A stretch of DNA of 64,000 nt, from positions 226,292 to 290,291 of the forward strand of contig JBHGNT010000034.1 in assembly GCA_043228905.1 (NCBI GenBank). Reading direction: 5' to 3'. Every line of letters starts with the position of its first letter. Positions within the stretch are counted from its first letter, which is position 1. The position numbers were made by a program, and so were the translations under genes. This DNA comes from Azolla caroliniana. Lineage: Eukaryota > Polypodiophyta. A model generated the notes under the pieces. The model saw only the letters and a list, made by a program, of their open reading frames with translations, was not told the origin of the DNA and did no database searches. Positions 31,407 to 45,000 of the stretch are shown piece by piece.

Positions 31407-34400
31407 CGGCATGGGATGTCTTTCCAGTCCGACCCTCTTCCTGCACGCTTCCAGCTTGTCGGGTGTGAGCACTTTGGTCAGCATATCTGACCCGTTCTCT
31501 TCCGTGTGGATCTTCGTCAGCACGAACTCCTGGTCTTCTATCCTTTCCCGGATCCAGTGATATCTTCGCTGGATGTGCTTCGTCCGGGAGTGATAGGCCG
31601 CGTTCTTCGCAAGGTGGATGGCACTCTGACTGTCGCAGTAGAGTCGGTATTCCTCTTGCCGGATACCGAGCTCTCTAATGAAGTCCTTCATCCATATTAT
31701 TTCCTTGCCGGCTTCAACAGCCGCCATGTACTCCGCCTCCGTGGTTGACAACGCAATCGTCTTCTGCAACCTCGACTGCCACGAAACAGCTCCCCCTGCA
31801 TATGTCATTACATACCCTGATGTAGACCGGCTGGTATCCGCATCGGCCGACATGTCCGAATCGGTAAATCCATCGAGTTCGGGCTTACCGGAGCCGAATC
31901 GGAGGCACATGTTCGAAGTGCCCTTTAAGTATCGGAGTATCCATTTGACCGCGTTCCAGTGCTCCTTGCCGGGATTACTCATATACCGGCTCACCACTCC
32001 GACTGCGTATCCAATGTCCGGTCGGGTACACACCATTGCGTACATCAAGCTTCCGACGGCAGAGGCATATGGTACTTTCATCATGTCCTCCTTCTCAGTC
32101 TTTGTCTTGGGGCTTTGCTTGCTGGACAACTTGCAGTTTGCCGGGAGGGTTGACTCGACCGGTCTTGCTTCCGACACGTTGAACCGGTGAAGCACCTTTG
32201 TCACGTACTTCTCCTGTGACAGCCACAACTGCTTCTTCTTCCGGTCCCGGATGATGTGCATCCCTAGTATTTGCCTCGCCGGACCCAGGTCCTTCATTGA
32301 GAAGGTTCGGTGAAGCGCTTTCTTCAGCGTCCGTATCTTGACCTGGTCCCGTCCGACGATCAACATGTCGTCCACGTATAGGAGGAGTATTAGAAAGTCT
32401 CCTCCTTCGAACTTCTTCACAAACACGCAGTGATCAGACTGCGTTTTGTGGTACCCTTCGTCGGTCATGAAGGAGTCGAACTTCCGGTACCATTGCCGGG
32501 GAGCCTGCTTCAGTCCGTAAAGGCTCTTCTTCAACCGGCATACCAGGTGCTCCTTCCCTTTCTTCTCGAATCCTTCCGGTTGCTGCATGTAGATCTCTTC
32601 TTCGAGGTCGCCGTGAAGGAATGCCGTCTTCACGCCATCTGTTCTACCTCGAGGTCCATGCTTGCCGCTATGCTCAGCACCGTCCGGATGGAGGTCATCT
32701 TCACTACCGGGGCAAATATCTCGTCGAAGTCGACGCCCTTCTTCTGCTGGAACCCCTTCACCACGATCCTGGCTTTGTATCTCGGGGGGTTTCCGGCATC
32801 TCCCGGTTTCAGCTTGAACACCCACTTGTTTCGAAGTGCCCGCTTTCCTTTCGGCAACTCCTCAAGTTCATATGTGTGGTTCTCATGCAGGGAATCCATC
32901 TCCTCTTGCATGGCACTTAACCACCTGCGGCTATGGGTTTCAAGCTTTGCTTCTTCAAAACTCTCCGGCTCCCCCTCGTCGGTTAGCAGCACGTGCTCTT
33001 GTTCCGGAAATCTCCGGGGGGCCCTTCTCTCCCTTAGAGGATATCTCCGTTCCGGAGCTTCGGTAACCGGCTCCTCCGTTTCCTCTTCATCCGAATCCAT
33101 TTCGGGATCGGGGCCGGTTCCGGTATCAGTTTCGTCTTCCTCGGCCGGTTCTGTTTCTTCACCGTCTTCAGCCGGATCCTCGAGTGCTAACCGGTCCCTT
33201 GCCGGTCGGGACTGCTCCTCGTAGAGTTGATTCTCACCGGTCGACTTGGAGCTCTTCATCTTCTTCTCCGACTCCCAGTCGGCGAGTGTCTTGTCCTCCA
33301 TGAAGATGATATCTCGACTCCTGAATATCTTCTTGTCAACCGGGTCCCATACTCGGTAGCCGAACTCGTCGTCGCCGTAACCGAGGAATATGCATGGCCG
33401 GGTCTTTGGATCTAACTTTCCTCTCCGGTCCTTTGCCACATGCACGTATGCGAGACACCCGAACACCTTCAGATGCCGGTAAGATACTTCCCTACCGGTC
33501 CACACTCTCTGCGGCGTGTCCCCGTCCAAAGGTACTGAGGGTGATCGGTTTATCACATATGTCGCCGTCGACATTGCCTCAGCCCAAAACCCCTTGGGTA
33601 ATTTCGCATGCGCCAGCATACTCCGGACCCTCTCCATTATGGTCCGGTTCATCCTCTCGGCCAGCCCGTTCAGTTCCGGCGTCTTCGGCACAGTAAACTC
33701 GAGCCGGATTCCCTTCGAGCGACAGTACTCCTTGAACTGCCCCCGGTATTCCCCTCCGTTATCCGCTCGTATCGCTTTCAGCTTCTTGCCGGATTCCCTT
33801 TCCACTCTCGCGTGGAGTTCTTTGAAGACGCACAACACTTGGTCCTTTGTCTTCAATGGTGCCGACCACAGCTTCCGGCTGTGATCATCAATGAATGTTA
33901 CGAAGTACTGGGCTCCGCCATGTGACTTCGTTTCTACCTGACACACATCAGTGTGCACCAACTCCAATGGTGCGCTACGTCTCGTCGGTGGCCTTGAATG
34001 GAAGGAGGTTCGATTCTGCTTACCGGCCAGGCAATCGGTGCACTTCTCCAGGTGCACATGCTTCACTGGAATGAGGTTGTCTTCTGCAAGCCTCTTCATC
34101 CCCTTCTCACTCATGTGGCACAGTCTTTTGTGCCACAGCTCACCGGCAGTGTCGGCTGCCACATTCAGCTCTTCCGGACATAACCGGGCATTCATCAGGT
34201 ACAGTGTGTTGACTTTCCGGGCCCGAGCCACTATCAGGCTCCCCTTGCTGAACTTCATTACGCCGTTCCGGATGCTACCTGTGTAGCCTTCATCGTCTAG
34301 CCTCCCGGCCGAAATCAGGTTCAATCGAACCTCCGGAACGTGTCGGACATCCTTCAGCAGCATTTTGCATCCGGTCGGGGTTGTCAACCACACGTCTCCT

Positions 34401-35473
34401 ATGCCGGCAATTCGGCACGTACCTTCATTTCCCATCCGAACACAGCCATGCTCACCGGCTGTGTAGGATGAGAAGTATCTTCTCTCCGGGGTCAGGTGGA
34501 ACGATGCTCCGGAATCGACCACCCAGGTCGTCTCATCGCCGGCAATGTTTAGTTCACCTTCTTCGGTGATGAGCATGATTTCCTCTTCACTTGCCGCGAG
34601 TGCCGTCGTTCCTTTCCGGTCCTGCCCTCGCCGATCCGGACCTCTCCGGTCCGTGGCTCCCCGGTATGCACCGTTTCTCTCCGGTGACTTCTTCGAATCG
34701 GTGTCGTCGGCTCCGATGTCCTTTCGGTAATGCCGACAATTCTTCCGGAAGTGCCCCGGCTTCCCACAGTGGAAGCATGTGGGTCTTCCTCTTGACTGCG
34801 ACCGGGTCCCCGACTTCTCCCGTCTTTGCGGACTCCGGTTCCATTGTCTTCCCCGTTCTGATTCGGTAAGCAGCGCCTTCGAGTCGGAGGCCGGTTCTTT
34901 ATCTCTCCGACGCGCTTCTTCGTTCAAAATACTTGTCTTTACCGTTTGTAGGGACAAGTTATCTTCCGTGCAGGAGGTGCTGAGAGTCACCACCAAGTTC
35001 TCCCAGCTATCCGGCAATGTACACATCAGAATGATGGCTTGCATTGCATCCTCCAACGGGAACTTGATCGCCGCAAGCTGATTCACGAATCCCATGAACG
35101 TGCTTACGTGTTCCACCATACTCTCGCCGTCCCGGTACTTGAGGTTCACTATCTTCCTCATCAGGGAGGTCCGGTTCAACGCATTCTTCCTCTCGTAGAG
35201 GCCCGACAGCTTCTTCCACATCTCATATGCGTTGGTGTCGTTCGCCACATGTTGTAGAACGCTCACGTCTACGTATTGCCGAATGGTTGCAACGGCTTTC
35301 CGGTTCAGAAGCCTCCATTCCGACTCAAGTACTCCCTTCGGTATTTCCGACCTGTCAATCGGTTCGTACAGGTCCCGAACAATCAGAAGATCCTCCATCT
35401 TGATCTTCCAGTCGGCGTAATTCTGCGCATTCAGCACCATCATCCCCGGCTGCCCGCTGCCGCCGCCTTCCAT
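31401..35473 (-). pseudogene. Copia gag-pol polyprotein, copy 1, with a 1-bp deletion
   Basis: The ORF starts at 35473 with the same N terminus as copy 2 and stays open through Gag, CCHC knuckle, protease, integrase and the first RT motifs. Compared with copy 2, one base is missing at about 32634/32635 (CACGCCATC against CACGTCCATC on the plus strand). The frame therefore breaks inside the RT after LEVEQM, before the DVKTAFLHG motif. The remaining RT (YVDDML) and RNase H continue in the other frame to 31401. Otherwise the two copies differ by a few substitutions, so this is a very young pseudogene. Confidence 0.92.
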
Positions 35474-35488
35474 TTTCTGCAGCAGTTC

Positions 35489-35500
35489 GCTCTGATACCA
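35489..35500 (-). other. Primer binding site of copia copy 1 (initiator Met tRNA)
   Basis: The minus strand reads TGGTATCAGAGC, the standard plant copia primer site complementary to the 3' end of initiator Met tRNA. It lies three bases inside the 5' LTR. Confidence 0.93.
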
Positions 35501-35503
35501 AAT

Positions 35504-36189
35504 TGATGAGGAATGATCGTCTCTTCAAACTTCACCTCTCGGCCACAACCAAGGAAACACACGAATCGTTGTTGCAGAAAATAGGAAATGCGAAAGATAG
35601 AGTGGACACACGATTTATCGTGGAAAACCCTATACGGGAAAAACCACGGGAGTACAAGACTCCAAACCAATACTATGCACAGAGAAGTATACAATGGCGA
35701 GCTGCAAGGCGACGACCTTGAGCTCGCTGTCCTCGCCACAGGCGGCGGAAATACACAGAGGCGTCGACCTCTTCCTCACTCACGCTCTATCTCTCTCTCT
35801 CTCCGGCTGCTCTCTCTTCACTCCTCTTGAGTGGAAAAACAAGAAAAATGATCAGCAACAACTGTTTGCCCTAAGTCATATTTATACACATATGACTTTC
35901 GGGCTATTTACAAATATAGCCTCAAGGGCCCTTGGCAAACATATTCACAAATATGTCCCCGCATCCGGATCTCTCTCCGGGTACATTCGTCATCCGGCTC
36001 CGTAACCGGGGTCTTCATCATCCGGCTCCGTAGCCGGGGTCTTCGTCATCCGGCCGGGGTCTTCGTCATCCGGCTCCGTAGCCGGGGTCTTCGTCATCCG
36101 GCTCCGTAGCCGGGGTCTTCGTCATCCGGCTCCGTAGCCGGGGTCTTCATCATCCGGCCATCCCATCCGGAGGGACCGTAATCCCAACA
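35504..36189 (-). repeat. 5' LTR of copia copy 1
   Basis: 686 bp, with about six 28-bp units at 35987-36158, one of them carrying an internal deletion (CCGGCCGGGG). Two differences from the 3' LTR are visible outside the repeat (near 35529 and 35901). Confidence 0.93.
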
Positions 36190-36855
36190 TCAGGTTGAGA
36201 GACAAGAAAGAAAAAGCAAAGTTTAGGAGGGCGTTGACCACAACATGTGAGTAAATGAAAATGTTGATACCTCGCTCATGTGATATCGGATTTTTGTGTT
36301 CAAACATGTGAATCAAAGCCAATGACACAATCTATAATATGAAATAAAAAAATAATGATTTTGAAACCTATGTCGAGAGGCATAAAGGAAAAAACAAAGT
36401 TGAGGAGGGCGTAGACAAGAACTCATACCTGGCTCGTGTGATATCGGATTTTTGTGTTCAAACATGCGAATCGAAGCTAATAACACACTCTATAATATGG
36501 AATATAAAAATCATGATTTTGACACTTAGGTTGAGAGACATGAAGAAAAAAGCAAAGTTAAGAAGGGCGTAGAGAAGAGTGTGTGAGTAAATGAAAATGT
36601 TCATACCTGGTTCGTGTGCGATCGGATTTTTGTGCTCAAACATGTGAATCGAAGCTAATGACACACTCTATAATATGGAATCAAAAATTAATGATTTTGA
36701 AACCCACGTCAAGAGACATGAAGAATAAAGCAATGTTTAGGAGGACGTAGACAAGAACGTTTGAGTAAACGAAAATGTTCATTCCTGGCTCGTTTGATAT
36801 CGGATTTTTGTGTTTAAACTAACGAATCGAAGCTAACAATCCTAGCTATGACAAA
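36190..36855 (+). repeat. 178-bp satellite array, left part 4 (about 4 monomers)
   Basis: It starts with TCAGG (the duplicated copia target) and continues the monomer interrupted at 30556. It ends at ACAAA (36851-36855), the target duplicated around the next element. One monomer near 36420 lacks the GTTTGAGTAAATG segment. Confidence 0.92.
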
Positions 36856-37250
36856 TGTAAAAAGTAGCGTGCGGAAGCAGGTATGAAGATAGAACAGAGG
36901 AAGGAAACACAGGTTCAATGGAGAGCTTGGGCTTACACGGTATATGCGGGAGTGACAGAGAGAGTAAGAGAGAAGACACAAAAACTGTATTCAACAATAA
37001 TACTCAGTCTATGTACATAAGACGTGCTTCGAGAGCACTTTTATACAAGTCGTAGAAGGACTGACCGAAGTAGTGACAGTACTTCAATGCTCATCAAGAG
37101 CTCCTACACTAACTCCCAAATATATTCCGCACGGAATATCTTTCCTAACGGCCTCCCGGTTTATGCACTCGGCCTAACTGATCGGTCCCAACCGATCCGG
37201 TCCTCGGCTTCTTCAACCGATCCGGCCGATGTTGAGCTTTTCTCTCAACA
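36856..37250 (-). repeat. 3' LTR of the older copia element
   Basis: 395 bp, sense start TGTTGAGAG and sense end TTTTTACA. Its terminus has diverged from the 5' LTR end TTTGTACA. Confidence 0.92.
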
Positions 37251-37593
37251 CTCCCCCTCAAGCTCAACTCGAGGCTCTTCGGGATCCTCGGGCTGACGGC
37301 TTTGGTTCCTCCTGGCTTCACGCCTCGCTCGCGCTCCTTGACCTGTTCGTCTCCGCGTGCTTCGACCCTTCCGGTCGGCTGGTATGCTCATGCGGCCATT
37401 ATCAGCTCTTTTGCTATTGCGGTGTCGACGCTTCTCCAGCTGCCTTTTCTTCCACTTGGGCCTCGGTTGATTCAGCGTATCTAAATCAACCATCCGAACC
37501 GATTCGGCTACCTCCGATCGGTTTTCGCTCTCGTCCGAGTTGGCTGTCTCCAACTCGTCTTCGGTCTTCTCGCCCTCGATGGCGTCATCTCCC

Positions 37594-40500
37594 CTATGCG
37601 TGGTTGGCTTCGGCCCTCTCCTTCGGCTGCTCCCCTCGGTACTCGGCCTCGGTGCTCGATAGTGCAACTGTCGGTTGCTTCTTACTGCTCCACGCGATCG
37701 CTGCACTCCCGAGGGAGAACGCGTATCCAGACGTGGATCGGCGATCGGCGGCGTTGCCAGCCCAATCAGCATCGGTGTAGCCGACTAACTGCACGGCTGC
37801 ACCGGTCCGATATAGCAGTCCTCGGTCCTTAGTGCCACTTACGTACCGCAGTACGCGTTGCGAACACTGAAGGTGCTCCTCGGTAGGTCGCGGCATGAAC
37901 TGACTGATCACTCCGACCGGATAACTGAGGTCGGGTCGGGTGATGGTCAAGTATATGAGGCTTCCGACAATTTGTCGGAACCTCGTCGGGTCGCATACCT
38001 TTCCCGTATCGGGACGAAGCTTGACGGTTCTGTCCAGAGGAGTCGAGACGGTCTTACAGTCGGCCATCCCGAATTTGAAGAGCATACTCAACACGTAATG
38101 ACGTTGGCTGATCAATATGCCTTCGAGGGTACAGATCACTTCGATCCCGAGGAAGTAATGAAGGTCCCCCAGATCCTTCATGTCGAACGATGCCGCAAGC
38201 TGGAGCTTTACGCGGTCGATTTCACCTAGGTCGGCGCCGGTGATGACCAAGTCATCAACATATAGTAAAATACTAACCGGTCCGAGTCGACCTTTCCGGA
38301 TGAACAGGGAAGAGTCCGATTTTGACGTGAAGAAGCCCATCCGACGCAGTTGTTGCGTGATCTTCGCGTTCCAGGCACGCGGGGCTTGCTTCAGTCCGTA
38401 AAGGGACTTCTTCAGTCGGCATACTGCCGAGGAGTTTGTTCCGGAGTGAAATCCAGGGGGCTATACCATGTACACTTGTTCCTCAAGGTCACCTTGTAGG
38501 AGCGCATTCTTTACATCCATTTGATGTAAGTACCACCCCTTGGCCGCGGCTACTGCGAGCAAAACACGGACGATCGTCATTTTTGCGACCGGCGCAAACG
38601 TCTCATCGTAGTCGATGCCGTGTTTCTGCGCGTAGCCCTTTGCCACTAGCTGAGCCTTGTACCGGTTGACCGAGCCATCGGTGTTGTACTTGACTTTGTA
38701 CACCCATCTACACCCGATCGGCTTCACACCCTTCGGTACGTCAACCAGGTCCCAGGTCTCATTCTCCGCCAATGCGTGCATCTCTTCCTCCATCGCGGCT
38801 CGCCAATTCGCGTCCTTCGCCGCTTCTGCGTAGCTCTCCGGCTCACGCACTTCCGCTACACGGGTCATGTACGCATAATGATGCGCCATGTACTCGTTGT
38901 ATCCGAACCGCAAAACAGGATTCTTCTGGCGGGTAGATCGGCGTAATCTCACATTAGCCGGACCCGTCCCCGGTTCCCGGTTCCCTCGGAGTCGGACTCG
39001 CATCGGTCTGACTCGTTCCTTTCCGTGCCGGAATCCGACACCTTCTTCTTCCCTTTCTCTTTGCGCGTAAGCCGTCTCCTCAACTTCCTGCGCGGGGAAT
39101 GCACGGTCGAGTCTCCACTACTCGCCGGCTCTTCATCGGACTGGTCGTACCGACTCAGTCGTCCGATTGGTCCACTTAACCGGAGTGAAATCGAACTCTC
39201 TTCGCGGGTCTCGATTTCGGGCTCATTCGGAGGCATCTCGGCCTCGCTGACCTCATCGTCAGAGCTCGGATTGGAGTCGGGGTTCCGAGTCGGGGGCAGG
39301 TACCAGGACGTGGACTCGTCAAACACAACGTCGCGACTGACACGTGCTTGTTTGGTGCGAGGGTTATAGCATTTATAACCCTTCTGCTCGTCTGAGTAAC
39401 CGACCAACATGCATTTCTCGGCCTTTGCGTCCAGATTCCTCCTTTTCTCCTTCGGTATATGCACATACGTAAGGCTACCGAACACCCTCAAGTGTCGCAA
39501 GTTCGGCTTCGTTCCGAAATATAGCTCGTGCGCCGACACTTTGTCTCCGATCCGGTTCTGAATGTATATCGCGGTCCTTACTGCCTCGGCCCAGTAGAAC
39601 TTGGGCAAGCTCTTCTCCTCCAGCATTGCCCGTGCCGCTTCCACAATCGACCGATTCTTCCTCTCGGCCACGCCGTTCTGCTCTGGCGTGTATCTACAAC
39701 TGAATTCGCGCCAAATTCCCATTTGTTGTAGATAACCGTTGAATTGATCGGAAAAGTACTCTTTCCCGCCATCTGACCGTAGGCACTTGATCTTCCGTCC
39801 CGTTTCCGTTTCCACGAACCCTTTGAGGTCACGGAAACAGTCGAAGACTTCGCTCTTCCTCTCAATGAGGTAGATCCACGTGTGCCGTGTGTGGTCGTCG
39901 ATGAAGGAGACGAAATATCGGCTCCTGCCAAGACTAACGTTTTGTGCCGGCCCCCACACATCCGAGTGTATAAGGTCGAGCTTGTTCCGACTACGGTTTC
40001 GCTCGTTGGGGAAAGGAAGTGGGTGTTGCTTCCCGAGCTGGCAGGCTTCACAAATTTGTGCCTTACGGCCACTAAACTTGGGCAATCCGAACACTACCTG
40101 TTTCGTTTGCAGATCTTGAAGCCGCTGGTAGTTGACGTGGCCTATCCGCTTGTGCCACAAGTCGATGTCCGACTCGGTCTTCTGTCCCTTTGCGAACATT
40201 TCGGTGCCGCCGTCAGTGGAATCGAGGATGAACATCCTCCCGTCTCTGCGCCCTTGCGCAATCACACGGCCTTCTTCCTCAATGAAGCACCAGAGGTGTG
40301 TAAACCGAACCTCCATCCCTTGGTCGACGATCTGTCCGACCGAGACCAAGTTCTTTGTGATTGTCGGAACGTGCAACACGTTCTTGAGTTTCCCTTTCTG
40401 CCCGACATGGCTAAGGGGAACTTCTCCGACATTCGCGATCGGATGCGGAGTGTCGTCTCCTGTTGCGACTACTCCCGGTTGTATTGGTTTTTCAAGGTAT

Positions 40501-41567
40501 GAGAACCACTCCTTATGGCTCGTCATGTGGTTTGACGCGCCGGAGTCTACGTACCACACCTCGTCCGATCTCGGGGTGCTCTGTTTCATTGAGTTTGCTT
40601 CGTGTCTCGTCACGAAGAGAGACCCTTCTCCAGCTCTCCCGGAGTCTTTGGCGCAGTGTGATCGCTGCCGATTTCCCTTGTCGGTATGTCTGGAGCTGTT
40701 TCTGGAACCGGTTCTCTCCAAATCGGCGCGCTTCTTCCATCACTCGCTTTCCCTGTGGCCTTTCTTGCCACAGTACCAGCACTCCGCAATGGCCTTCCCT
40801 TGCCGGTTCTCATCACTTCGGCTCCCCCTGTTTCCGGAGGGTCCAGAGTTGCTGTCGGCATCACTTTGGTGCCATCTTCCTTGATCTCGTCGGCCGCCTC
40901 CATTGCGCGCCGGCTCGCCTCGTCCTCCACGTCCACGAGGCCTATCTCCCTCCGTGTACAACATTCTGCTGTCGGTGTGCGTGCTCGTTGACGCACCCGC
41001 GTGGTTCTCCTCTACCAGGAGCATCGACTATAAGTCGAAAAAGGACGGCGTATTCTCCCGGGTACACATAGCCGTTCGGAACGCTCCGAACTTCGACGCC
41101 AAACCTCCGAGATAGATCTGGACCATCTCGCTCTCCTCGATGTTTACCTCTATGGAGGCGAGGGAGTCGCAGATATCCTTGATCTTCGAGGTATAGTCCG
41201 CCACCGACAAGTCGCGTTGTCGTAGGTTGCTCAACTCTTGTCGGAGCTGAAGCTTCCTAGCTATGGTGCTCGCGGCGAAAATCTTCTTCAGATTTTCCCA
41301 CGCACCCTTCGGCGTCTTTGCATCCCGAATATAGCTCAATAGCTGTTCGCCCACACACGACGCGAAGAAGTACAACACCCTGCTTGCCGATTGGTCCCAC
41401 GACGGGAAGTCTCTGTGTGTCGATTCGGGTGCCGCGTCATTAGCTCCTTCGACATAACTCCAGTAGCCATGCCCGAGCAGGTACTGGTGCATCTTGTAGG
41501 ACCAAGACGCATAGTTGGTTTTGTCGAGCTTCTCTGTTGGAAGCGAGCTCGCCATGCCTCTATCCAT
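37594..41567 (-). pseudogene. Copia gag-pol polyprotein remnant (older family)
   Basis: In order on the minus strand: a UBN2-type Gag from 41567 (TNYASWSYKMHQYLLGHGYW); a stop (TAG near 41026); a CCHC knuckle CWYCGKKGH; a stop (TGA just after GHRESE); protease VWYVDSGASNHM; integrase with SDVWGP, FIDDHTRHTW, RSDGGKEYFS and NGVAERKN (all three acidic residues kept); a frameshift near 38950-39000; RT start ([20 protein letters not shown] ... [11 protein letters not shown]); a stop (TAG near 38460); RT YVDDLVITG; and RNase H DADWAGNAADRRSTSGYAF ... STEAEYRG. After that the frame is lost, so the RNase H end is degenerate. It is clearly non-functional. Confidence 0.92.
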
Positions 41568-41627
41568 CGTTCTTCTTGTTCTTCTTCGTCAAGTTGTGGC
41601 GGCTGCAGAGAGGTTCTCAACCCTCAC

Positions 41628-41639
41628 GCTCTGATACCA
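41628..41639 (-). other. Primer binding site of the older copia element (initiator Met tRNA)
   Basis: The minus strand reads TGGTATCAGAGC directly adjoining the 5' LTR. Confidence 0.92.
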
Positions 41640-42034
41640 TGTACAAAGTAGCGTGCGGAAGCAGGTATGAAGACAGAATAGAGGAAGGAAACACAGGTTC
41701 AATGGAGAGCTTGGGCTTACACGGTATATGCGGGAGAGACAGAGAGAGTAAGAGAGAAGACACAAAAACTGTATTCAACAATAATACTCAGTCTATGTAC
41801 ATAAGACGTGCTCAGAGAGCACTTTTATATAAGTCCTAGAAGGACTGACCGAGTTACTGACAGTACTTCAATGCTCATCAAGAGCTTCTACACTAACTCC
41901 CAAATATATTCCTCACGGAATATCTTTCCTAACGGCCTCCCGGTTTATGCACTCGGCCTAACCGATCGGTTCCAACCGATCTGGTCCTCGGCTTCTTCAG
42001 CCGATCCGGCCGATGTTGAGCTTGTCTCTCAACA
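41640..42034 (-). repeat. 5' LTR of the older copia element
   Basis: 395 bp, TG...CA, followed on the plus strand by the target copy ACAAA at 42035-42039 and then satellite. Confidence 0.92.
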
Positions 42035-45000
42035 ACAAAGAATTGAAAAATCATGATTTTGAAACTCAGGTTGAGAGACATGAAGAAAAAACCAAAGCTG
42101 AGCAGGGCGTAGACAAGAACGTTTGAGTAAGTGAAAATGTTCATACCTGGCTCGTGTGATATTGTATTTTTGTGTTCAAAGATATGAATCGAAGCTAACT
42201 ACACACTCTATATTAAGGAATATAAAAAAATGAATTGCAAACTAAGGTCGACATACATGAAGAAAAAAGCAAAGTTGAGGAGAGCGTAGACAAGAGCGCG
42301 TGAGTAAATGAAAATGTTCATACCTGGTTAGTGTGATATCGGATTTTTGTGTTCACACATGTGAATCGAAGCTAATGACACACTCTATAATATGGAATAG
42401 GAAAATAATGATTTTGAAACTCAGGTGGAGAGACAAGAAAGAAAAAAGAAAAGTTATGGAGGATGTAGACAAGTCGGTGTGAGTAAAGAAAAATGTTCAT
42501 AATCGGCAAGTGTCATAATTAATGATTTTGAAACTCAGGTCGAGAGACATGAACAGAAAAACATAGTTGAGGAGGTCCTAAACAAGGGCCTGTGAGTAAA
42601 TGAAAATGTTCATAGCTGGCCTGTGTGATATCAGATTTTTGTGTTCAGAAAAGCGAATCGAAGCTAATGACACACTCCATAATATGGAATTAAAAAATAA
42701 TGATATTGAAACCCAGGTCGAGTGACATGAAAAAAAAAGAAAAGTTGAGGAGGGCGTAGACAAGAACGTTTGAGTAAATGACAATGTTCATACCTGGCTC
42801 ATGTGCTATTAGATTTTGGTGTTCAAACATGCGAATTGAAGATAACAACACACTCTATAATTTAGAATATAGAAATCATGATTTTGAAACTAAGGTTGAG
42901 AGATAAGAAGAAAAAAGCAAAGTTAAGGAGTGCTTATAGAAGAGCGTGTGAGTAAATGAAAATGTTCATACCTGACTCGTTTGATATCGGTTTTTTGTGT
43001 TCAAACATGTGAATCAAACCTAATGACACACTGTATAATATGAAATAAAAAAATAATGATTTTGAAACCCAAGTCTAGAGGCATGAAGAAAAAAACAAGG
43101 TTGAGGAGGCCGTAGACAAGAACTCATACCTGGCTCGTGTGATATCAGATTTTTGTGTTCAAACATGCGAATCGAAGCTAATAACACACTCTATAATATG
43201 GAATATAAAAATCATGATTTTAAAACTCAGGTTGAGAGACATGAAGAAAAAAGCAAAGTCAAGAAGGGCGTAGAGAAGAGCGTGTGAATAATTGAAAATG
43301 TTCATACCTGGTTCGTGTGCGATCGGAATTTTATGCTCAAACATGTGAATCGAAGCTAATGACACACTCTATAATATGGAATCCAAAAATAATGATTTTG
43401 AAACCCAAGTTGAGAGACATGAAGAAAAAAACAAAGTTGAGGAGGACGTAGACAAGAACGTTTGAGTAAACGAAAATGTTCATACCTGGCTCGTGTCATA
43501 TCGGATTTTTTTGTTCAAACATATGAATCAAAGCTAATGACACATTCTATAATATGGAATAGGAAAATTATGATTTTGATACTCAGGTCGAGAGACAGGA
43601 AAAAGAAAGCAAAGTCGACGAGGGTGTAGAGAAGAGCGTGTGAATAAATGAAAATGTTCATAGCTGGCCAGTGTGATATAGGAATTTTTTGTTTAAACTA
43701 ACGAATCGAAGCTAACAATGCTAGCTATGACAAAGAATTGAAAAATCATGATTTTAAAACTCGGGTCGAGAGACATGAGAAAAAAACCAAAGCTGAGGAG
43801 GGCGTAGAAAAGAACATTTGAGTAAATGACAATGTTCATACCTGGCTCGTGTAATATCGGATTTTTGTGTTCAAATATGCGAATCGAGGCTAACAACACA
43901 CTCTATAATATGGAATATAAAAATCATGATTTTGAAAGTCAGGTTGAGAGAAATGAAGAAAAAAGCAAAGTTAAGAAGGGCGTAGAGAAGAACGTGTGAG
44001 TAAATGAAAATGTTCATACCTGGTTCGTGTGCGATCGGATTTTTGTGCTCAAACATGTGAATCGAAGCTAATGACACACTCTATAATTTCCAATTAAAAA
44101 ACAATGATTTCGAAACCCAAGTCGAGAGACACGAAGAAAAAAACGATGTTGAGGAGGACGTAGACAAGAACGTTTGAGTAAACGAAAATGTTCATACCTG
44201 GCTCGTGTCATATCGGATTTTTCTGTTCAAACATACGAATCAAAGCTAATGACACATTCTATAATATGGAATAGGAAAATTATGATTTTGATACTCAGGT
44301 CGAGAGACAGGAAAAAGAAAGCAAAGTCGACGAGGGTGTAGAGAAGACTGTGTGAGTAAATGAAAATGTTCATAGCTGGCCAGTGTGATATAGGATTTTT
44401 GTGTTTAAACTAACGAATAAAAGCTAATAACGTGAGCTATGACAAAGAATTGGAAAATCATGATTTTGAAACTCGGGTCGAGAGACATGAGGAAAAAACC
44501 AAAGCTGAGGAGGGCGTAGACAAGAACATTTGAGTAAATGAAAATGTTCATACCTGGCTCGTGTGATATCGTATTTTTGTGTTCAAACATACGAATCGAA
44601 GCTAACTACACACTCTATATTATGGAATATAAAAATAATGAATTGCAAACTAAGGTCGAGATACATGAACAAAAAAGCAAAGTTCAGGAGAGCGTAGACA
44701 AGAGCGCATGAGTAAGTGAAAATGTTCATAGCTGGCTCGTGTGATATCGGATTTTTGTGTTCAAAAGTGAGAATCGAAGCTAATGATAGAGTCCATAATA
44801 TGGAATCAAACAATAATGATTTTGAAACCCAAGTCGAGAGACATGAAGAAAAAAACATAGTTGAGGAGGGCGTAGACAAGAACGTTTGAGTAAATGAAAA
44901 TGTTCATACCTGGCTCGTGTGATATCTGATTTTAGTGTTCAAACATGCGAATCAAAGCTAACCACACACTCTATAATATGGAATATAAAAATCTTGATTT

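Larger units (their letters stand above)
30557..36189 (-). mobile_element. Ty1/copia retrotransposon, Tnt1/Tork-like, copy 1 (frameshifted)
   Basis: A complete element on the minus strand: LTRs at 35504-36189 (5') and 30557-31390 (3'), 5-bp target duplication TCAGG (30552-30556 and 36190-36194), initiator-Met-tRNA primer site and polypurine tract. Outside the 28-bp repeat, the LTRs differ at only about two positions that I can see, so the insertion is recent. Their lengths (686 and 834 bp) differ because of repeat number. The coding region is nearly identical to copy 2 at 49710-54607. Confidence 0.95.
36856..42034 (-). mobile_element. Ty1/copia retrotransposon, second family, older and inactive
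   Basis: Minus-strand element with 395-bp LTRs (5' LTR 41640-42034, 3' LTR 36856-37250), 5-bp target duplication ACAAA (36851-36855 and 42035-42039), primer site TGGTATCAGAGC adjoining the 5' LTR and polypurine tract TTGAGGGGGAG before the 3' LTR. The LTRs differ at roughly 18 of 395 positions by eye, much more than in the Tnt1-like copies. The coding region has several stops and at least one frameshift. Confidence 0.93.
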
